A stretch of DNA of 64,000 nt from Pantoea phytobeneficialis (GCF_009728735.1 NZ_CP024636.1:1390863-1454862), one strand, 5' to 3'; shown: positions 24,654 through 36,968, counted from the first letter of the stretch. Notes: generated by a model from the sequence alone, not told the origin. Made by a program: numbers and translations.

Positions 24654-25895
24654 TTATCCCTCCAGCAGGCTGTTGAAGGGTTCAACGTCGACCCATTCAC
24701 CGACTTCCACGTTACCGCGTTCACGCTCCAGCACGATAAAACAGTTCGCCAGTGCAAAGGAACTGAACACATGTGAACCCTGCGGCCCGGTGCTGCGAAC
24801 TTCCAGCATCCCGTCTGCGCCACGGCTGAAGATACCGCGTTGGAAATCGAGGCGTCCCGGTGATTTTTTCAGACGCTGAGTGGCTTTGGCGCGCAAACGT
24901 GCCGGTATCAACGGCGCTTGCTGGCCGGTGAGGGTACCGAGCAACGGCTGAACCAGTTGATAGAAGGTCACTGCCGCCGATACCGGGTTGCCCGGCAGGC
25001 CGCAGAACCAACTGTTGGCGAGTCGACCAAAGGCAAAAGGTTTACCGGGCTTGATCGCCAGTTTCCAGAAGGTGATGGCCCCCAGCTCCTCCAGCATGGC
25101 TTTGGTAAAGTCGGCTTCACCGACCGATACACCGCCCGTGCTGATCACCACATCGGCCTGGCGATCTGCTTCACTGAATGCCTGACGCAATGCCACAGGA
25201 TCGTCGCCAATCACGCCAAGGTCGATCACTTCGCAACCAAGGCGGTTTAGCATCAACGACACGGTGAAGCGATTGGTATCGTAGATCTGTCCTGCTGCCA
25301 GTGGTTGTCCCACCGCCTGTAATTCATCGCCGGTGGAGAAAATCGCCACCCGCAATTTACGCAGCACGCTGACCTGGGCGATGCCCAAAGAGGCCAATAG
25401 CGGCAGCTCAGCGGCACCGAGACGCACACCGGCGTCCAGTACCTGTTTGCCCGCCTGAATATCTTCACCACTGCGGCGGATATGCTGCCCGGCGTTGACC
25501 GGTGCGGTGATGACAATCCCACCGTCACGTTGTTCGGTTTCTTCCTGCATCACCACCGCTTCACAGCCTGCGGGGACCGGCGCGCCGGTCATGATGCGGA
25601 TAACCGTTCCCAGCGGCCATTCGCCGTTGAAAGGTCCACCGGCAAAGGCTTTGCCCGCGACAGACAACACGCGATCCGGTGCAACATCGGCGAGGCGTAC
25701 CGCATAACCGTCCATCGCGGCATTATCGAAGGGGGGGACATCCAGCGGTGATAACACCGGCTGGGCGGTGATACGCCCGGCGGCTTCGAATAACGATACC
25801 TGTAATGAATCGGTAATCGGGGTGAGTTGCGCCAGCATTTTTTGCTGGGCGTCTTCGAGGGAGATTAAGCCCGCAGTAAAAGGTTCCATGTCCAT
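24654..25895 (-). CDS. moeA: Molybdopterin molybdenumtransferase MoeA
   Basis: Inserts molybdate into adenylated molybdopterin. The 413 residues match E. coli Moe[19 protein letters not shown] at the start, [20 protein letters not shown], the MoaB/Mog-like domain with STGDELQ and [11 protein letters not shown], and [18 protein letters not shown] 25895 has AGG 6 nt upstream; the ATG two codons on is the E. coli-equivalent start and remains possible. No molybdenum-cofactor riboswitch was seen upstream. Confidence 0.94.
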   Translation of the reverse strand: MDMEPFTAGLISLEDAQQKMLAQLTPITDSLQVSLFEAAGRITAQPVLSPLDVPPFDNAAMDGYAVRLADVAPDRVLSVAGKAFAGGPFNGEWPLGTVIRIMTGAPVPAGCEAVVMQEETEQRDGGIVITAPVNAGQHIRRSGEDIQAGKQVLDAGVRLGAAELPLLASLGIAQVSVLRKLRVAIFSTGDELQAVGQPLAAGQIYDTNRFTVSLMLNRLGCEVIDLGVIGDDPVALRQAFSEADRQADVVISTGGVSVGEADFTKAMLEELGAITFWKLAIKPGKPFAFGRLANSWFCGLPGNPVSAAVTFYQLVQPLLGTLTGQQAPLIPARLRAKATQRLKKSPGRLDFQRGIFSRGADGMLEVRSTGPQGSHVFSSFALANCFIVLERERGNVEVGEWVDVEPFNSLLEG

Positions 25896-25955
25896 ATCAG
25901 CCTGGTTATATCAGATGCTGCCTATTATGGCAGGCAAATGCCTGCCGCCGCATTA

Positions 25956-26378
25956 TTACGGCAAATGTTTTATCAGCACATCAATGTTTAACCGGTTGAT
26001 GTATTCCATGGAATTGGAGGTGAGGACCCCCATAAAGCGGTTATGGTGTCCGACAATCACTAAATCGATATGTTTTTCGGCAATGCATTTTTCGACGTCT
26101 TTAAAGCGGCGCAACGTAACCAGCTCATGGCATTTAACCGGCAGACTTACGCTGGCGGAGAGCTTGCTCATCAGCGCCTTCGCCCGAATTACATCCTCCG
26201 ACACCACATCGTTCATCAGGCTGTCCGACACATAATTCATTTCCCGGTAATCATCGCTGATATGGGCGAGGGTGACTGTCATCGCCAGTTCTTCAGCCAG
26301 CGTCACGGCGTGGTTCAACAGCAATGCGCCATCCTGATTTCCCTGAACCAGCACCAGGGCATGGTTATAACTGTTCAT
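25956..26378 (-). CDS. Universal stress protein A family (UspC/D-like)
   Basis: A 140-residue Usp-fold protein: alternating strands and helices with NHALVLVQG at the start, LVIVGHHNRF before the last helix, and a C-terminal strand VLIKHLP. The G-2x-G-9x-G(S/T) ATP motif is not intact (GHHNRFMGVLTSNS), which suggests the non-ATP-binding UspA/C/D group rather than UspF/G. Start at 26378 has GGAG at good spacing; a longer frame begins at 26393. Single gene between moeA and iaaA; its place is not as in E. coli. Confidence 0.8.
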   Translation of the reverse strand: MNSYNHALVLVQGNQDGALLLNHAVTLAEELAMTVTLAHISDDYREMNYVSDSLMNDVVSEDVIRAKALMSKLSASVSLPVKCHELVTLRRFKDVEKCIAEKHIDLVIVGHHNRFMGVLTSNSMEYINRLNIDVLIKHLP

Positions 26379-26555
26379 GGCTTGCTCCGGCATGATCTTT
26401 GCTGTGAGTATAGTGTTTCGCCCCTGCTAAACCGGGCACTGCTCACGCTTTTGTCAAACTTAAAGGCATAAACCACAATAAAAGGTTATGACCCGGCAGC
26501 ACAGTTTCTGCTTTACAAGGCGGGATGGCCTTTCTATATTCGAAAGTTGCCAAAA

Positions 26556-26574
26556 AATAATGAAAACCATTCTA
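26556..26574. promoter_or_regulatory. Weak Fur-box-like sequence upstream of iaaA
   Basis: AATAATGAAAACCATTCTA matches 14 of 19 positions of the classical Fur box GATAATGATAATCATTATC. It lies 43 bp before the iaaA start. The AT-rich context makes chance matches likely. Confidence 0.2.
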
Positions 26575-26616
26575 AATCAGTGTTTTTGGTTCTGATTCCT
26601 TGACAGGGTAACGGGT

Positions 26617-27582
26617 ATGACTAAAGCAGTTATCGCCATTCACGGCGGCGCGGGTGCCATCACTCGCGCGGCGATGAGCGCCGAAAAAGAGCAATATTAT
26701 CGTCAGCAACTGGCGGCGATTGTCGCCGCTGGTCAGCAAATTCTGGCCGATGGCGGCAGCGCGATGGACGCGGTGACCGAGGCCGTGCGCTTGCTGGAGG
26801 AGTGTCCGTTGTTTAACGCCGGTAAAGGGGCGGTGTTTACCCATCAGGGTACGCATGAACTGGATGCCAGTATTATGGATGGCCGTACGCTGGAAGTGGG
26901 CGCGGTCGCCGGGGTTAACCATATCCGTAACCCGGTACTGGCGGCGCGCACAGTGCTGGAGGTCAGCCCGCATGTGCTGTTTATCGGTGCCGGTGCGGAA
27001 GCCTTTGCCACCCAGCAGGGGCTGGAGATGGTTGAGGCAGACTTTTTCTCCACCCCTGAACGCTGGGAGCAGCTGCAACGCGCGCTCGGCAGCGATCAGG
27101 CGGTGCTGGATCATGACGGTGCGGCGCAAAGCCACAGCGATGACCCACTCGATCCTGATCGTAAATTTGGTACGGTCGGTGCAGTGGCACTGGATTTACA
27201 TGGCAATCTGGCCGCTGCCACCTCAACCGGCGGCATGACCAACAAACAGGCGGGACGCGTGGGCGATTCACCGTTGGTCGGTGCCGGGTGCTACGCCAAC
27301 AACGATTCGGTCGCGGTTTCCTGTACCGGCACTGGCGAGGTGTTTATCCGCACTCTCGCCGCTTACGACGTGGCGGCACAAATGCGTTATGCCGGTCGCA
27401 CGCTGCAACAGGCCAGCGCCAATGTAATTCACGATAAAGTCCAGGAACTGGATGGCAGCGGTGGGCTGATTGCCGTTGACCGTGATGGCAATGTGGCGCT
27501 GCCGTTTAACAGTGAAGGAATGTACCGCGGATTCGCTTATGTGGGCGGCGAAGTTGAGGTAGCCATTTACCGCGATAGCTAA
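26617..27582 (+). CDS. iaaA: Isoaspartyl peptidase / L-asparaginase IaaA
   Basis: N-terminal-nucleophile hydrolase that cleaves isoaspartyl dipeptides and asparagine. The 321-residue precursor self-cleaves before Thr186 in [11 protein letters not shown] to expose the nucleophile; the downstream STGGM and [15 protein letters not shown] substrate motifs are intact. Gln/Gly-rich start [10 protein letters not shown] is typical. It precedes gsiA by 10 bp and so heads the iaaA-gsiABCD operon, pairing peptide/glutathione import with cytoplasmic dipeptide use. Confidence 0.95.
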   Translation: MTKAVIAIHGGAGAITRAAMSAEKEQYYRQQLAAIVAAGQQILADGGSAMDAVTEAVRLLEECPLFNAGKGAVFTHQGTHELDASIMDGRTLEVGAVAGVNHIRNPVLAARTVLEVSPHVLFIGAGAEAFATQQGLEMVEADFFSTPERWEQLQRALGSDQAVLDHDGAAQSHSDDPLDPDRKFGTVGAVALDLHGNLAAATSTGGMTNKQAGRVGDSPLVGAGCYANNDSVAVSCTGTGEVFIRTLAAYDVAAQMRYAGRTLQQASANVIHDKVQELDGSGGLIAVDRDGNVALPFNSEGMYRGFAYVGGEVEVAIYRDS

Positions 27583-27592
27583 AGGAGCAGGC

Positions 27593-29449
27593 ATGACGGA
27601 TCGGCAACGGCAATTAACGCCAGACCAGGTTCTGGCGGTACGGGATCTGAACGTACGTTTCCAGCATGAAGGACGTATTACCGAAGCGGTGCGCCAGCTC
27701 TCGCTTGATCTGCATCGTGGTGAAACCCTGGCGCTGGTGGGGGAGTCCGGTTCGGGTAAATCGGTCACTTCGCTGGCGTTGATGCGGCTGATCCAGCAGG
27801 CGGGTGGGGAAGTCAGCGGTGAAATCACCCTGCGACGGCGTAATGGCGAGTTGCTGGATGTGATGCGGGCTCCTGCCAGCCAGATGCGACGCGTACGCGG
27901 TGCAGATATGGCGATGATCTTCCAGGAGCCGATGACCTCGCTGAATCCGGTGTTCACCGTCGGTGAGCAAATCGCCGAATCGATCCGTCTGCATCAGGGC
28001 AAAAGCCATCAACAGGCGTTGGCTGAAGCGCGCCATATGCTCGATCTGGTGCGCATCCCCGAAGCGCAAAATGTCTTGTCGCGCTATCCGCATCAACTTT
28101 CCGGAGGCATGCGTCAGCGCGTAATGATCGCTATGGCGCTCTCCTGTAAACCCGCTCTGCTGATCGCCGACGAACCCACGACCGCGCTGGATGTCACCAT
28201 TCAGGCACAAATCCTGCAATTGATCCGCGTGCTGCAAAAAGAGATGCAGATGGGGGTGATTTTTATCACCCACGATATGGGCGTGGTGGCGGAAATGGCC
28301 GACCGGGTGCAGGTAATGTATCGCGGCGATGTGGTTGAACGTGCGCCAGTGCAGCAACTGTTTAACCAGCCACAGCAACCCTACACCCGGGCACTGCTCT
28401 CCGCCGTGCCTAAACTGGGGGCGATGAATGGACAACCGCTTCCGGCAAAATTTCCGCTTATCCACCGTGATGGTCGCGAAGAAGCCCAGACGCCGCAGGA
28501 TACGGTGCGTGTTGACCGCCCGCCGGTGCTACAGGTACGCGATCTGGTTACGCGTTTCGATATCCGCAGCGGTTTACTCAATCGGGTAAAACGTCGCGTC
28601 CATGCGGTGGAGAAGGTCAGTTTTGATCTTTATGCCGGTGAAACGCTCGCCCTGGTGGGGGAGTCCGGCTGCGGTAAGTCGACCACCGGTCGTTCTCTGC
28701 TACGCTTAGTCGCCAGTCAGGGCGGCACCATTACTTTTGACGGGCAACGCATTGATGCGCTCGAGGGACGGGCGCTGGCGGCCTTGCGTCGTGATATTCA
28801 GTTTATCTTTCAGGACCCTTACGCCTCGCTCGACCCGCGTTTGACGGTGGGTTTCTCCATCATGGAGCCGCTGCTGGTGCATCAGACGATGAACCGCCGC
28901 CAGGCCGAGCAACGTGTCGCCTGGCTGCTGGAGCGCGTCGGGTTGTTGCCGGAACATGCCCAACGTTATCCGCATGAATTTTCCGGTGGTCAGCGTCAGC
29001 GTATCTGCATTGCGCGCGCGCTGGCGCTGAACCCCAAAGTGGTGATTGCTGATGAGTCGGTCTCGGCGCTGGATGTGTCGATTCAGGCGCAAATCATCAA
29101 TCTGATGCTCGATTTGCAGCGCGAATTTGGCATCGCGTTTCTGTTTATCTCGCACGATATGGCGGTAGTGGAACGCATCAGCCATCGTGTGGCGGTGATG
29201 TATCTTGGACAGATCGTGGAGATGGGGCCACGCCAGGCGGTGTTTGAGCAACCGCGCCATCCCTATACCAAAAAACTGATGGCGGCAGTGCCGGTGGCCG
29301 ATCCGGCACACCGGCGTCGTGAACGGGCGTTGCTGGTGGATGAAATCCCCAGCCCGATACGTCCGTTGGGCGATGAGCCGGAAGTCGCGCCATTGATTGA
29401 GGTGGCACCGGGGCATTTTGTCGCCCGCCATGCCATCAGCGGCACCTGA
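27593..29449 (+). CDS. gsiA: Glutathione ABC transporter ATP-binding protein GsiA
   Basis: Double ATPase (618 residues) that powers glutathione import. The first half has Walker A GESGSGKS and signature LSGGMRQR; the second half has GESGCGKS and FSGGQRQR; both carry [10 protein letters not shown] or [11 protein letters not shown]alker B and oligopeptide-transporter C-terminal extensions ([12 protein letters not shown]). AAAGGAG lies before the ATG. It is followed by gsiB after 68 bp. Confidence 0.94.
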   Translation: MTDRQRQLTPDQVLAVRDLNVRFQHEGRITEAVRQLSLDLHRGETLALVGESGSGKSVTSLALMRLIQQAGGEVSGEITLRRRNGELLDVMRAPASQMRRVRGADMAMIFQEPMTSLNPVFTVGEQIAESIRLHQGKSHQQALAEARHMLDLVRIPEAQNVLSRYPHQLSGGMRQRVMIAMALSCKPALLIADEPTTALDVTIQAQILQLIRVLQKEMQMGVIFITHDMGVVAEMADRVQVMYRGDVVERAPVQQLFNQPQQPYTRALLSAVPKLGAMNGQPLPAKFPLIHRDGREEAQTPQDTVRVDRPPVLQVRDLVTRFDIRSGLLNRVKRRVHAVEKVSFDLYAGETLALVGESGCGKSTTGRSLLRLVASQGGTITFDGQRIDALEGRALAALRRDIQFIFQDPYASLDPRLTVGFSIMEPLLVHQTMNRRQAEQRVAWLLERVGLLPEHAQRYPHEFSGGQRQRICIARALALNPKVVIADESVSALDVSIQAQIINLMLDLQREFGIAFLFISHDMAVVERISHRVAVMYLGQIVEMGPRQAVFEQPRHPYTKKLMAAVPVADPAHRRRERALLVDEIPSPIRPLGDEPEVAPLIEVAPGHFVARHAISGT

Positions 29450-29517
29450 ACAGCAGCAACTCATCCGCGTCACCGGCTGGTGTGCGCAAAGACAGGGACT
29501 ACAGGAGAACGATAACG

Positions 29518-31053
29518 ATGCACCATATTATGCGTAAAGGGGTTATCACTGCCGGGTTGTTAAGTTCGGCGTTGGCGCTACCGGCCTGGGCGGCGAAAGA
29601 TGCGGTGATTGCCGTGGCTTCAACATTTACCACCCTCGATCCTTACGATGCTAACGACACCTTGTCGCAGGCGGTGGCGAAGTCCTTCTATCAGGGATTG
29701 TTCGGCTTCGACAAAGATATGAAGCTGACCAACGTGTTGGCTGAAAGCTATCAAACCAGCAGCGATGGCCTGACTTACACCATCAAACTGCGTCCCAATG
29801 TGAAGTTTCAGGATGGCACCGACTTCAATGCGGAGGCGGTGAAGGTCAACCTCGATCGCGCCAGCAACCCGGATAATCACCTCAAGCGTTACAACCTGTT
29901 TAAATACGTCGCCAGCACCGAGGTGGTCGATCCGTTGACGGTCAAAATCACCCTGAAGCAGCCGTTCTCGGCCTTTATCAATAACCTGGCTCATCCGGCG
30001 GCGGTGATGATCTCCCCAGCGGCGCTGAAAAAATATGGCAAGGATATTGGTTTCCATCCGGTGGGAACCGGGCCGTTTGAATTTGTCACCTGGAACCAGA
30101 CTGACTTCGTCAAAGTGAAGAAGTGGGATGGCTACTGGAAAAAGGGCTATCCAAAGCTCGACAGCATTACCTGGCGTCCGGTGGTGGATAACAACACCCG
30201 CGCGGCGATGTTGCAGACCGGCGAAGCCACTTTTGCTTTCCCGGTGCCGTTTGAACAGGCCAAACTGCTGGAAAAAAACAGCAAGCTCGATGTGGTCACG
30301 ACCCCGTCGATTATGCAGCGCTATATCAGCCTGAACGTGACACAAAAGCCATTCGACAATCCGAAGGTGCGTGAGGCGCTGGAGTATGCCATCAACCGCC
30401 AGGCGTTGGCGAAGGTGGCGTTTGCCGGTTATGCCACGCCCGCCACGGGCATTGTGCCGCCAGCCATCGATTTTGCGCAGAAGTATCCCGCCATTGCTTA
30501 CAATCCGGCCAAAGCGCGTGAACTGCTGAAAGAGGCGGGTTACCCGAATGGTTTTGAAACCACCTTGTGGTCATCACATAACCACAGCACCGCGCAGAAG
30601 GTGTTGCAGTTCACCCAGCAACAGTTGGCGCAGGTTGGAGTTAAAGTGAAGGTGTTGGCGATGGATGCCGGCCAGCGTGCGGCGGAAGTGGAAAGCAAAG
30701 GCCAGAAAGAGAGCGGCGTGCGCATGTTCTATACCGGCTGGTCAGCCTCGACCGGTGAAGCCGACTGGGCGCTGACGCCGCTGTTTGCCACCAGCTCATG
30801 GCCGCCAGCGATCTTCAATACCGCGTTTTACAGCAATCCCCAGGTTGATAAAGATCTGGCCGATGCGCTGAAAACCACCGATCGCGACCAGAAAGCCAAA
30901 CTGTATAAAGATGCACAGGATCGCATCTGGAACGACCATCCGTGGATCCCGCTGGTGGTGGAGCAACTGCTGTCTGCCAGTAACAAAAACCTGAGCGGTT
31001 TTTACGTCATGCCTGATACCTCATTTAACTTTGATGAGGCCGACCTGAAGTAA
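29518..31053 (+). CDS. gsiB: Glutathione-binding periplasmic protein GsiB
   Basis: Periplasmic receptor (511 residues) of the Gsi importer, oligopeptide-binding family 5. The signal peptide runs to PAWA-AKD (about residue 25). Long blocks are identical to E. coli GsiB, for instance [20 protein letters not shown] and [20 protein letters not shown]. The start at MHHIMRKG (AGGAG 10 nt upstream) is preferred to the frame opening at 29482; MRKG four codons on is also possible. Confidence 0.94.
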   Translation: MHHIMRKGVITAGLLSSALALPAWAAKDAVIAVASTFTTLDPYDANDTLSQAVAKSFYQGLFGFDKDMKLTNVLAESYQTSSDGLTYTIKLRPNVKFQDGTDFNAEAVKVNLDRASNPDNHLKRYNLFKYVASTEVVDPLTVKITLKQPFSAFINNLAHPAAVMISPAALKKYGKDIGFHPVGTGPFEFVTWNQTDFVKVKKWDGYWKKGYPKLDSITWRPVVDNNTRAAMLQTGEATFAFPVPFEQAKLLEKNSKLDVVTTPSIMQRYISLNVTQKPFDNPKVREALEYAINRQALAKVAFAGYATPATGIVPPAIDFAQKYPAIAYNPAKARELLKEAGYPNGFETTLWSSHNHSTAQKVLQFTQQQLAQVGVKVKVLAMDAGQRAAEVESKGQKESGVRMFYTGWSASTGEADWALTPLFATSSWPPAIFNTAFYSNPQVDKDLADALKTTDRDQKAKLYKDAQDRIWNDHPWIPLVVEQLLSASNKNLSGFYVMPDTSFNFDEADLK

Positions 31054-31101
31054 CCCTGAGGGGCAGCCCGCGTGGCTGCTCCTCACCGTGCAGGACTTCG
31101 C

Positions 31102-32022
31102 ATGCTGAATTATTTTCTCAAACGATTACTGGGACTGATTCCCACGCTGCTGATTGTGGCGGTGCTGGTGTTCCTGTTTGTACATCTGTTGCCGGGCGAT
31201 CCGGCACGCTTGATTGCCGGGTCCGATGCCGATGCGCAGGTCGTCGCGCTGGTGCGTCAGGAACTGGGCCTTGATCAGCCATTGATCCAGCAGTTCTGGC
31301 ATTTCATCTGGAATGCGGTGCAGGGGGATTTTGGTCAGTCGATGGTGTCGAAACGTCCGGTTTCCGAAGAGATCGCCACGCGTTTTTTTCCGACACTGTG
31401 GCTGACATTAAGCAGCATGATCTGGGCGGTGCTGTTTGGCATGGTGATTGGCATCGTCTCTGCGGTATGGCGTAACCGCTGGCCGGATCGACTGGGTATG
31501 ACGCTGGCGGTGTCGGGGATCTCTTTTCCGGCGTTTGCCCTCGGTATGCTGCTGATGCAAATTTTTTCCGTGGATTTAGGCTGGTTGCCGACCGTGGGTG
31601 CCGACAGCTGGCAGCATTACATTCTGCCCTCCATCACCCTCGGCGCGGCGGTTGCGGCGGTGATGGCACGCTTTACCCGTGCATCGTTCGTGGAGGTGAT
31701 GCAGGAGGATTATATGCGCACCGCGCGGGCCAAAGGGGTGCGGGAAACGCTGGTGGTGGTCAAACACGGGCTACGCAATGCCATGATTCCAGTGGTCACC
31801 ATGATGGGGCTGCAATTTGGCTTTTTGCTCGGCGGTTCGATCGTAGTGGAAGTGGTGTTTAACTGGCCCGGTCTGGGCCGTCTGCTGGTGGATTCGGTGG
31901 AGATGCGTGATTACCCGGTGATTCAGGCCGAGGTGCTGCTGTTCTCGCTGGAGTTCATTCTGATTAACCTGATTGTCGATATGTTGTACGCGGCGATCAA
32001 CCCGGCTATTCGCTACAGGTAA
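31102..32022 (+). CDS. gsiC: Glutathione ABC transporter permease GsiC
   Basis: Inner-membrane subunit of 306 residues, the same length as in E. coli, with the DppB-type N-terminus [32 protein letters not shown], and the coupling region [20 protein letters not shown]. The in-frame ATG at 31072 lies close to the gsiB stop but has no homology, so 31102 is used. It forms the pore with GsiD, encoded 9 bp downstream. Confidence 0.94.
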   Translation: MLNYFLKRLLGLIPTLLIVAVLVFLFVHLLPGDPARLIAGSDADAQVVALVRQELGLDQPLIQQFWHFIWNAVQGDFGQSMVSKRPVSEEIATRFFPTLWLTLSSMIWAVLFGMVIGIVSAVWRNRWPDRLGMTLAVSGISFPAFALGMLLMQIFSVDLGWLPTVGADSWQHYILPSITLGAAVAAVMARFTRASFVEVMQEDYMRTARAKGVRETLVVVKHGLRNAMIPVVTMMGLQFGFLLGGSIVVEVVFNWPGLGRLLVDSVEMRDYPVIQAEVLLFSLEFILINLIVDMLYAAINPAIRYR

Positions 32023-32031
32023 GGAGTCGCA

Positions 32032-32937
32032 ATGAAAAACTGGCGACGCGAGGCGGCACTGAAAATCATGCCGACGATGACGGAAAACCGGGTGCGCACC
32101 CCCTGGCGCGAGTTCTGGCGACGCTTTCGTCGCCAGCATGTGGCGCTGCTGGCGGGGGCGTTTGTGTTGTTGCTGATCGTGGTGGCCTTTATCGCCCCCT
32201 GGATCGCGCCCTTTGATGCCGAAAACTATTTCGATTATGACCGCCTGAATGAAGGCCCGTCGCTGATGCACTGGTTTGGGGTTGACTCCCTCGGACGCGA
32301 TATTTTTAGCCGTGTGTTGGTCGGCACGCGCATTTCCTTAATTGCCGGTTTCTTTTCGGTAGCGATAGGGACGGTGATCGGTACCTTATTAGGTTTGCTG
32401 GCAGGCTACTACGAAGGTTGGTGGGATCGTATCACCATGCGCGTCTGCGACGTGTTGTTTGCCTTTCCGGGCATTCTGCTGGCGATTGCTGTGGTGGCGA
32501 TTATGGGCAGCGGCATGAGTAACGTGATTGTCGCGGTGGCGATTTTCAGTATCCCGGCGTTTGCGCGTTTGGTGCGGGGTAACACCCTGGTGCTCAAACA
32601 TCAGACTTATATTGAATCGGCCCGCAGCATCGGTGCCTCGGACTGGACCATCATTATGCGCCATATCCTGCCGGGTACGGTTTCATCGATTGTGGTCTAC
32701 TTCACCATGCGTATTGGCACCTCGATTATCACGGCCGCCAGCCTGTCGTTTCTTGGCCTGGGTGCGCAGCCGCCCACGCCAGAGTGGGGCGCGATGCTCA
32801 ATGAAGCACGCGCCGATATGGTGATTGCCCCCCATGTGGCGATTTTCCCCAGCCTCGCCATTTTCCTGACGGTGCTGGCGTTTAATTTGCTGGGCGATGG
32901 GCTGCGTGATGCATTGGATCCGAAATTGAAAACCTGA
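32032..32937 (+). CDS. gsiD: Glutathione ABC transporter permease GsiD
   Basis: Second pore subunit, 301 residues, DppC type. The first 40 residues are basic and cytoplasmic ([18 protein letters not shown]), then comes the first membrane helix, the hallmark [20 protein letters not shown], and the coupling loop [26 protein letters not shown] precedes the ATG. A REP-like hairpin follows 11 bp after the stop and may protect the operon's 3' end. Confidence 0.94.
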   Translation: MKNWRREAALKIMPTMTENRVRTPWREFWRRFRRQHVALLAGAFVLLLIVVAFIAPWIAPFDAENYFDYDRLNEGPSLMHWFGVDSLGRDIFSRVLVGTRISLIAGFFSVAIGTVIGTLLGLLAGYYEGWWDRITMRVCDVLFAFPGILLAIAVVAIMGSGMSNVIVAVAIFSIPAFARLVRGNTLVLKHQTYIESARSIGASDWTIIMRHILPGTVSSIVVYFTMRIGTSIITAASLSFLGLGAQPPTPEWGAMLNEARADMVIAPHVAIFPSLAIFLTVLAFNLLGDGLRDALDPKLKT

Positions 32938-32948
32938 ACCAGGTGAGC

Positions 32949-32975
32949 AACGGCGCGATCTATCGCGCCGTTTTA
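32949..32975. repeat. REP-like palindrome, single, possible gsi operon end
   Basis: AACGGCGCGATCTATCGCGC and CGTT form an almost complete stem, followed by TTTA. It sits between the convergent gsiD and chemoreceptor genes (3 bp from the latter's stop). Confidence 0.75.
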
Positions 32976-32977
32976 CC

Positions 32978-34639
32978 TTAAAACGTTTCCCAATTGTCAT
33001 TGCCGGAGGCAGCAGGGGCCTTCAACGCGCGCGGAGCTACAGCTGGCGCTGACGGACGCACCAGCGCCGCCACCGCCTGACGTGTGCCGGTGTTAAAACG
33101 CGCTACCGCCGCAGACAAACGGCTGGCCTGTTGTTCCAGCGATGCCGACGCATTCGCCGATTCCTGCACCAGGGTGGCGTTCTGTTGCGTAACGCGATCC
33201 ATCTCGTTCACCGCCTGGCCGATTTGGTCGATACCACGGCTCTGCTCATCCGATGCGGAGGCAATCTCACCCATAATATCGGTCACGCGGGTGACGGCGC
33301 TGACGATTTCCTGCATGGTATCGCCCGCGCTGCCAACCTGTTGTGAGCCGAGATTGACACGCTGAACCGAGTTTTCAATCAACAGCTTGATCTCTTTCGC
33401 TGCCTGGGCACTGCGTTGGGCCAGGTTACGTACTTCACCTGCCACCACCGCAAAACCGCGTCCCTGTTCTCCGGCGCGAGCCGCTTCGACTGCCGCGTTA
33501 AGGGCGAGGATATTGGTCTGGAAGGCAATGCCATCAATCACGCTGGTAATATCCGCGATCTTTTTCGAACTGTCGGCGATATCGTGCATGGTTTTCACCA
33601 CGCCAGCCACCACGTTGCCACCCTTATCGGCGGTATCGGAAGCGGTTCTTGCCAACTGCGTGGCCTGGCGCGCGTTATCGGCGTTTTGTTTCACGGTGGC
33701 GGTGAGCTGCTCCATACTGGCGGCGGTCTCCTCCAGTGATGCGGCCTGTTGTTCGGTACGTGAGGAGAGATCGTTATTCCCGGTAGCGATTTCACTGACG
33801 CTGCTGAAGATCGCATCAGCGCTGTCACGGACATTGCTGACGGTACTGAGTAGCGCCTGTTGCATATGATTCAGGCTGGCAGCCAGCGCCGCCATTTCAC
33901 TGCGGCCTTCTACGTGCAGACTGCCGGAAAGATCCCCTTCAGCAAAACGTTCCATCTGTTTTTGCAGTTGCTTCATCGGGGTGAGCAGAATACGGCGTAC
34001 CAACACCCAGACTGCTGCCAGCATCAGCACCACCACCACGGCCATCACTGCAACCATAGCCAGCACACGTTGCCAGGCGCTTTCGTTTTCCGCGCTGCCT
34101 TGTGCCAGCAACTCGACGTTCTGCGCACGCCACTGCTTGTAAGCCTCTTCGAGGTCATCCTGCGCTTGCTGGGCATCAAGATTGCCATACGAAGGGTAAT
34201 CATTGGCTTTCAGAAAGGTGGCGGATTGTTGCAGCAAATCCGTCATGGCGGTGAATTTTGCCTCAACAAGGGCGGCGGCAGCATCACTCTGGCCTTTGAT
34301 GCGTGGCAGACTTTTGTACTGGGCAAAGTGCTGCTGCGCTTCATTCAGCGAGACGCCCGCCGCCGTGATCAATTTGTCAATCGCCGCCAGTGAGGCTGCA
34401 TCGGTCTGCTTTTTCAGGATACGTATGGCGACGCGGTTAATGGTGACGCGGGTTTTTACCAGCGTTTGCCAGCCATCGGCCAGTTCGCGCTGCTGGTGGG
34501 ATAATTGATCGCTGGTGGTGAAGTTACGCTGACCCGCCATGAGCGAGGTCAGAAACAGCGAGCCGGAAACGACTTGCATGGCTGTAAAGACCACCAGAAT
34601 CACAATAATGGCGGTCACGACTTTCATTCTTTTAAGCAT
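32978..34639 (-). CDS. Methyl-accepting chemotaxis protein
   Basis: A 553-residue chemoreceptor. A membrane helix at about 6-30 and another at 192-214 enclose a mostly helical periplasmic domain of about 160 residues (four-helix-bundle type), followed by HAMP ([22 protein letters not shown]), methylation helices, and the signalling hairpin tip [20 protein letters not shown]. The last five residues are NWETF, the CheR/CheB docking pentapeptide, so it is a high-abundance Tar/Tsr-like receptor. The ligand is unknown. A single gene between gsiD and rimO; E. coli has yliE/yliF there. Confidence 0.93.
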   Translation of the reverse strand: MLKRMKVVTAIIVILVVFTAMQVVSGSLFLTSLMAGQRNFTTSDQLSHQQRELADGWQTLVKTRVTINRVAIRILKKQTDAASLAAIDKLITAAGVSLNEAQQHFAQYKSLPRIKGQSDAAAALVEAKFTAMTDLLQQSATFLKANDYPSYGNLDAQQAQDDLEEAYKQWRAQNVELLAQGSAENESAWQRVLAMVAVMAVVVVLMLAAVWVLVRRILLTPMKQLQKQMERFAEGDLSGSLHVEGRSEMAALAASLNHMQQALLSTVSNVRDSADAIFSSVSEIATGNNDLSSRTEQQAASLEETAASMEQLTATVKQNADNARQATQLARTASDTADKGGNVVAGVVKTMHDIADSSKKIADITSVIDGIAFQTNILALNAAVEAARAGEQGRGFAVVAGEVRNLAQRSAQAAKEIKLLIENSVQRVNLGSQQVGSAGDTMQEIVSAVTRVTDIMGEIASASDEQSRGIDQIGQAVNEMDRVTQQNATLVQESANASASLEQQASRLSAAVARFNTGTRQAVAALVRPSAPAVAPRALKAPAASGNDNWETF

Positions 34640-34734
34640 CCTGAACTCTCTGGGCAAAAGGGGCGTGTACAGAGGTTATCGGTGTAAAAGAAAGGCGCTT
34701 TACTGTCGGGGAAAAATAATTTCGGCGGAAAATG

Positions 34735-34759
34735 ATATCCCCCATGACGGGCATGGGGG
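34735..34759 (-). terminator. Terminator-like hairpin after rimO
   Basis: CCCCCATG and CATGGGGG form an 8-bp GC-rich stem 8 bp past the rimO stop. The following minus-strand sequence ATATCATTTT is only moderately U-rich. Confidence 0.6.
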
Positions 34760-34767
34760 AGGAGGGA

Positions 34768-36093
34768 TTAAACGCGTGAACCCCAAAGATCGTATTCGTC
34801 GGCGTGTTCCACTTTGACGCGCACCACGTCACCGACTTTCACCTGACGATCGCCGTTCAGGTAGACCGCACCATCGATTTCTGGCGCATCGGCCATGCTG
34901 CGACCGACCGCTCCTTCTTCATCGACTTCATCGATGATCACCAGAATTTCGCGGCCAATTTTCTCTTGCAGACGTTCAGCCGAGATCTGCTGTTGCAGCT
35001 GCATAAAGCGTTCGAAACGTTCCTGCTTCACCTCTTCCGGTACCTGATCCGGCAGCTGGTTGGCGGTCGCGCCTTCAACCGGGCTGTACTGGAAGCAGCC
35101 GACACGATCCAGACGCGCTTCTTTCAGGAAGTCGAGCAGCATCTGGAAATCTTCCTCGGTTTCTCCCGGGAAGCCGACGATAAAGGTGGAACGCAGCGTC
35201 AGTTCCGGGCAAATTTCACGCCAGCGCTTAATACGCTCCAGCGTACGTTCTACCGCACCCGGGCGCTTCATCAGCTTCAGAATACGCGGGCTGGCGTGTT
35301 GCAGCGGAATGTCGAGGTACGGCAGGATCTTACCTTCAGCCATCAGCGGAATGACATCATCCACATGTGGGTAAGGGTAGACGTAGTGCAGGCGCACCCA
35401 GACGCCAAGTTTTGCCAGTTGTTCACACAGGCTGACCATGCTGGTCTTCACCGGGGAACCGTTCCAGAATCCGGTACGATGCTTAACATCGACGCCGTAG
35501 GCGGAGGTGTCCTGAGAAATGACCAGCAGCTCTTTCACACCGGCTTCCACCAGACGTTTGGCTTCGTCCAGTACCTCGCCAATCGGGCGGCTATCAAGAT
35601 CGCCACGCATTGACGGGATGATGCAGAAGGTACAGCGATGGTTGCAGCCTTCCGAAATCTTCAGGTAGGCATAGTGGCGCGGCGTCAGCTTCACGCCCTG
35701 CTGCGGCACCAGGCTGAGGAACGGGTTGTGCTCTGGCTTCGGCACATAGTGATGAACGTGTGACAGCACCTGCTCGTAGCTGTGGGGACCGGTGATTTCC
35801 AACACCTTCGGGTGCACTTCGCGGATTTGATCCACTTTGGCACCAAGGCAGCCGGTGACGATCACTTTCCCGTTCTCGTTCAACGCTTCACCAATCGCTT
35901 CCAGGGATTCCTGCACGGCGCTGTCGATAAATCCACAGGTGTTAACAATGACGATCTCCGCGTCATCATAGCGTGGTACCACGTCATAACCTTCGGTACG
36001 CAGTTCCGTCAGGATACGTTCCGAGTCAACGAGGTTTTTTGGGCAGCCGAGTGAGACAAAGCCCACGCGTGGAGGATTGGTGACATGGCTCAT
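34768..36093 (-). CDS. rimO: Ribosomal protein S12 methylthiotransferase RimO
   Basis: Radical-SAM enzyme that adds a methylthio group to the conserved Asp of ribosomal protein S12. The 441 residues contain an N-terminal UPF0004 domain with Cys17 ([10 protein letters not shown]), VNTCGF and VTGCLG for one 4Fe-4S cluster, the radical-SAM motif CNHRCTFC for the other, and a C-terminal TRAM domain ([12 protein letters not shown] end). Same length as E. coli RimO. Confidence 0.96.
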   Translation of the reverse strand: MSHVTNPPRVGFVSLGCPKNLVDSERILTELRTEGYDVVPRYDDAEIVIVNTCGFIDSAVQESLEAIGEALNENGKVIVTGCLGAKVDQIREVHPKVLEITGPHSYEQVLSHVHHYVPKPEHNPFLSLVPQQGVKLTPRHYAYLKISEGCNHRCTFCIIPSMRGDLDSRPIGEVLDEAKRLVEAGVKELLVISQDTSAYGVDVKHRTGFWNGSPVKTSMVSLCEQLAKLGVWVRLHYVYPYPHVDDVIPLMAEGKILPYLDIPLQHASPRILKLMKRPGAVERTLERIKRWREICPELTLRSTFIVGFPGETEEDFQMLLDFLKEARLDRVGCFQYSPVEGATANQLPDQVPEEVKQERFERFMQLQQQISAERLQEKIGREILVIIDEVDEEGAVGRSMADAPEIDGAVYLNGDRQVKVGDVVRVKVEHADEYDLWGSRV

Positions 36094-36332
36094 AAGAATA
36101 AAAATTCATCATAATTAGTGTGGATAGGGGGGCGATTGTACAGGTGTCCGCGGGGAAATTGTATAGTCTGTTTTAAAGCCGCAACATGCTCAGGGTTGTC
36201 TTCACCGGGTGATTTTGCTTAAATGCCCGGTTGGTGCCTGTAAGCTATTATCGATACAAGAAAAAATTATGCAGCGCTGACGGTGAAATTGCTCACTGCC
36301 AGGGCAGAAGTGGATAATGTGAGAGCAGAGAA

Positions 36333-36968
36333 ATGAAAGAGATCATCAAAGGTTTTCTGAGTTTTCAACAGAATGTGTTTCCTGAAAGGAAGGATCTTTT
36401 CAAAAGCCTGGCGTCCAACCAAAATCCTAAAGCCCTGTTCATCTCCTGCTCAGACAGCCGTCTGGTGCCGGAACTGGTGACACAGCAGGAGCCGGGTCAA
36501 CTGTTCGTTATCCGTAATGCGGGCAATATTGTGCCGTCATTCGGACCTGAGCCAGGCGGTGTATCCGCCACCATCGAATATGCCGTGGTGGCGCTGGGCG
36601 TGAGCGAAATCATCATTTGCGGCCACTCCAACTGTGGCGCGATGAAAGCCATTGCCGAGTGCTCCTGCATGGATACCATGCCTGCGGTGGAACACTGGCT
36701 GCGTTATGCAGATGCTGCGCGCGCCGTCGTAGAGAACAAAAAGTACGACACGCCGGAAATCAAGCTTACTGAGATGGTGAAAGAGAACGTTATCGCCCAG
36801 CTCCACAATATCAAAACACATCCTTCTGTCGCGGTAGCGCTGCGTAAAGGTTCGCTGCGTCTGCACGGGTGGGTTTATGATATTGAGAGCGGCAAAATCA
36901 TGGCGCTGACTAAAGGCGGCGATGAGTTTGTTTCCCTGTCCGATAACCCGGAAACCTGCTTCGAATAA
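36333..36968 (+). CDS. Beta-class carbonic anhydrase, CynT-like
   Basis: Interconverts CO2 and bicarbonate. The 211-residue protein has zinc ligands C39, H98 and C101 with the D41-R43 dyad ([14 protein letters not shown]) and reads closer to E. coli CynT (MKEIIDGFL start, [21 protein letters not shown]) than to Can. CynT normally works with cyanase, but no cynS or cynR is nearby, so here it probably serves general bicarbonate supply or pH control. GAGAG lies 6 nt before the ATG. Confidence 0.9.
   Translation: MKEIIKGFLSFQQNVFPERKDLFKSLASNQNPKALFISCSDSRLVPELVTQQEPGQLFVIRNAGNIVPSFGPEPGGVSATIEYAVVALGVSEIIICGHSNCGAMKAIAECSCMDTMPAVEHWLRYADAARAVVENKKYDTPEIKLTEMVKENVIAQLHNIKTHPSVAVALRKGSLRLHGWVYDIESGKIMALTKGGDEFVSLSDNPETCFE

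Noticed and set aside
26556..26574. Fur regulation of iaaA-gsiABCD
   Set aside because: The match is 14 of 19 in AT-rich sequence and the operon has no known iron link; kept only as a low-confidence site.
36206..36233. ACCGGG ... CCCGGT inverted repeat upstream of the carbonic anhydrase
   Set aside because: Only 6 bp of stem with a long loop and no terminator or operator pattern; likely chance.
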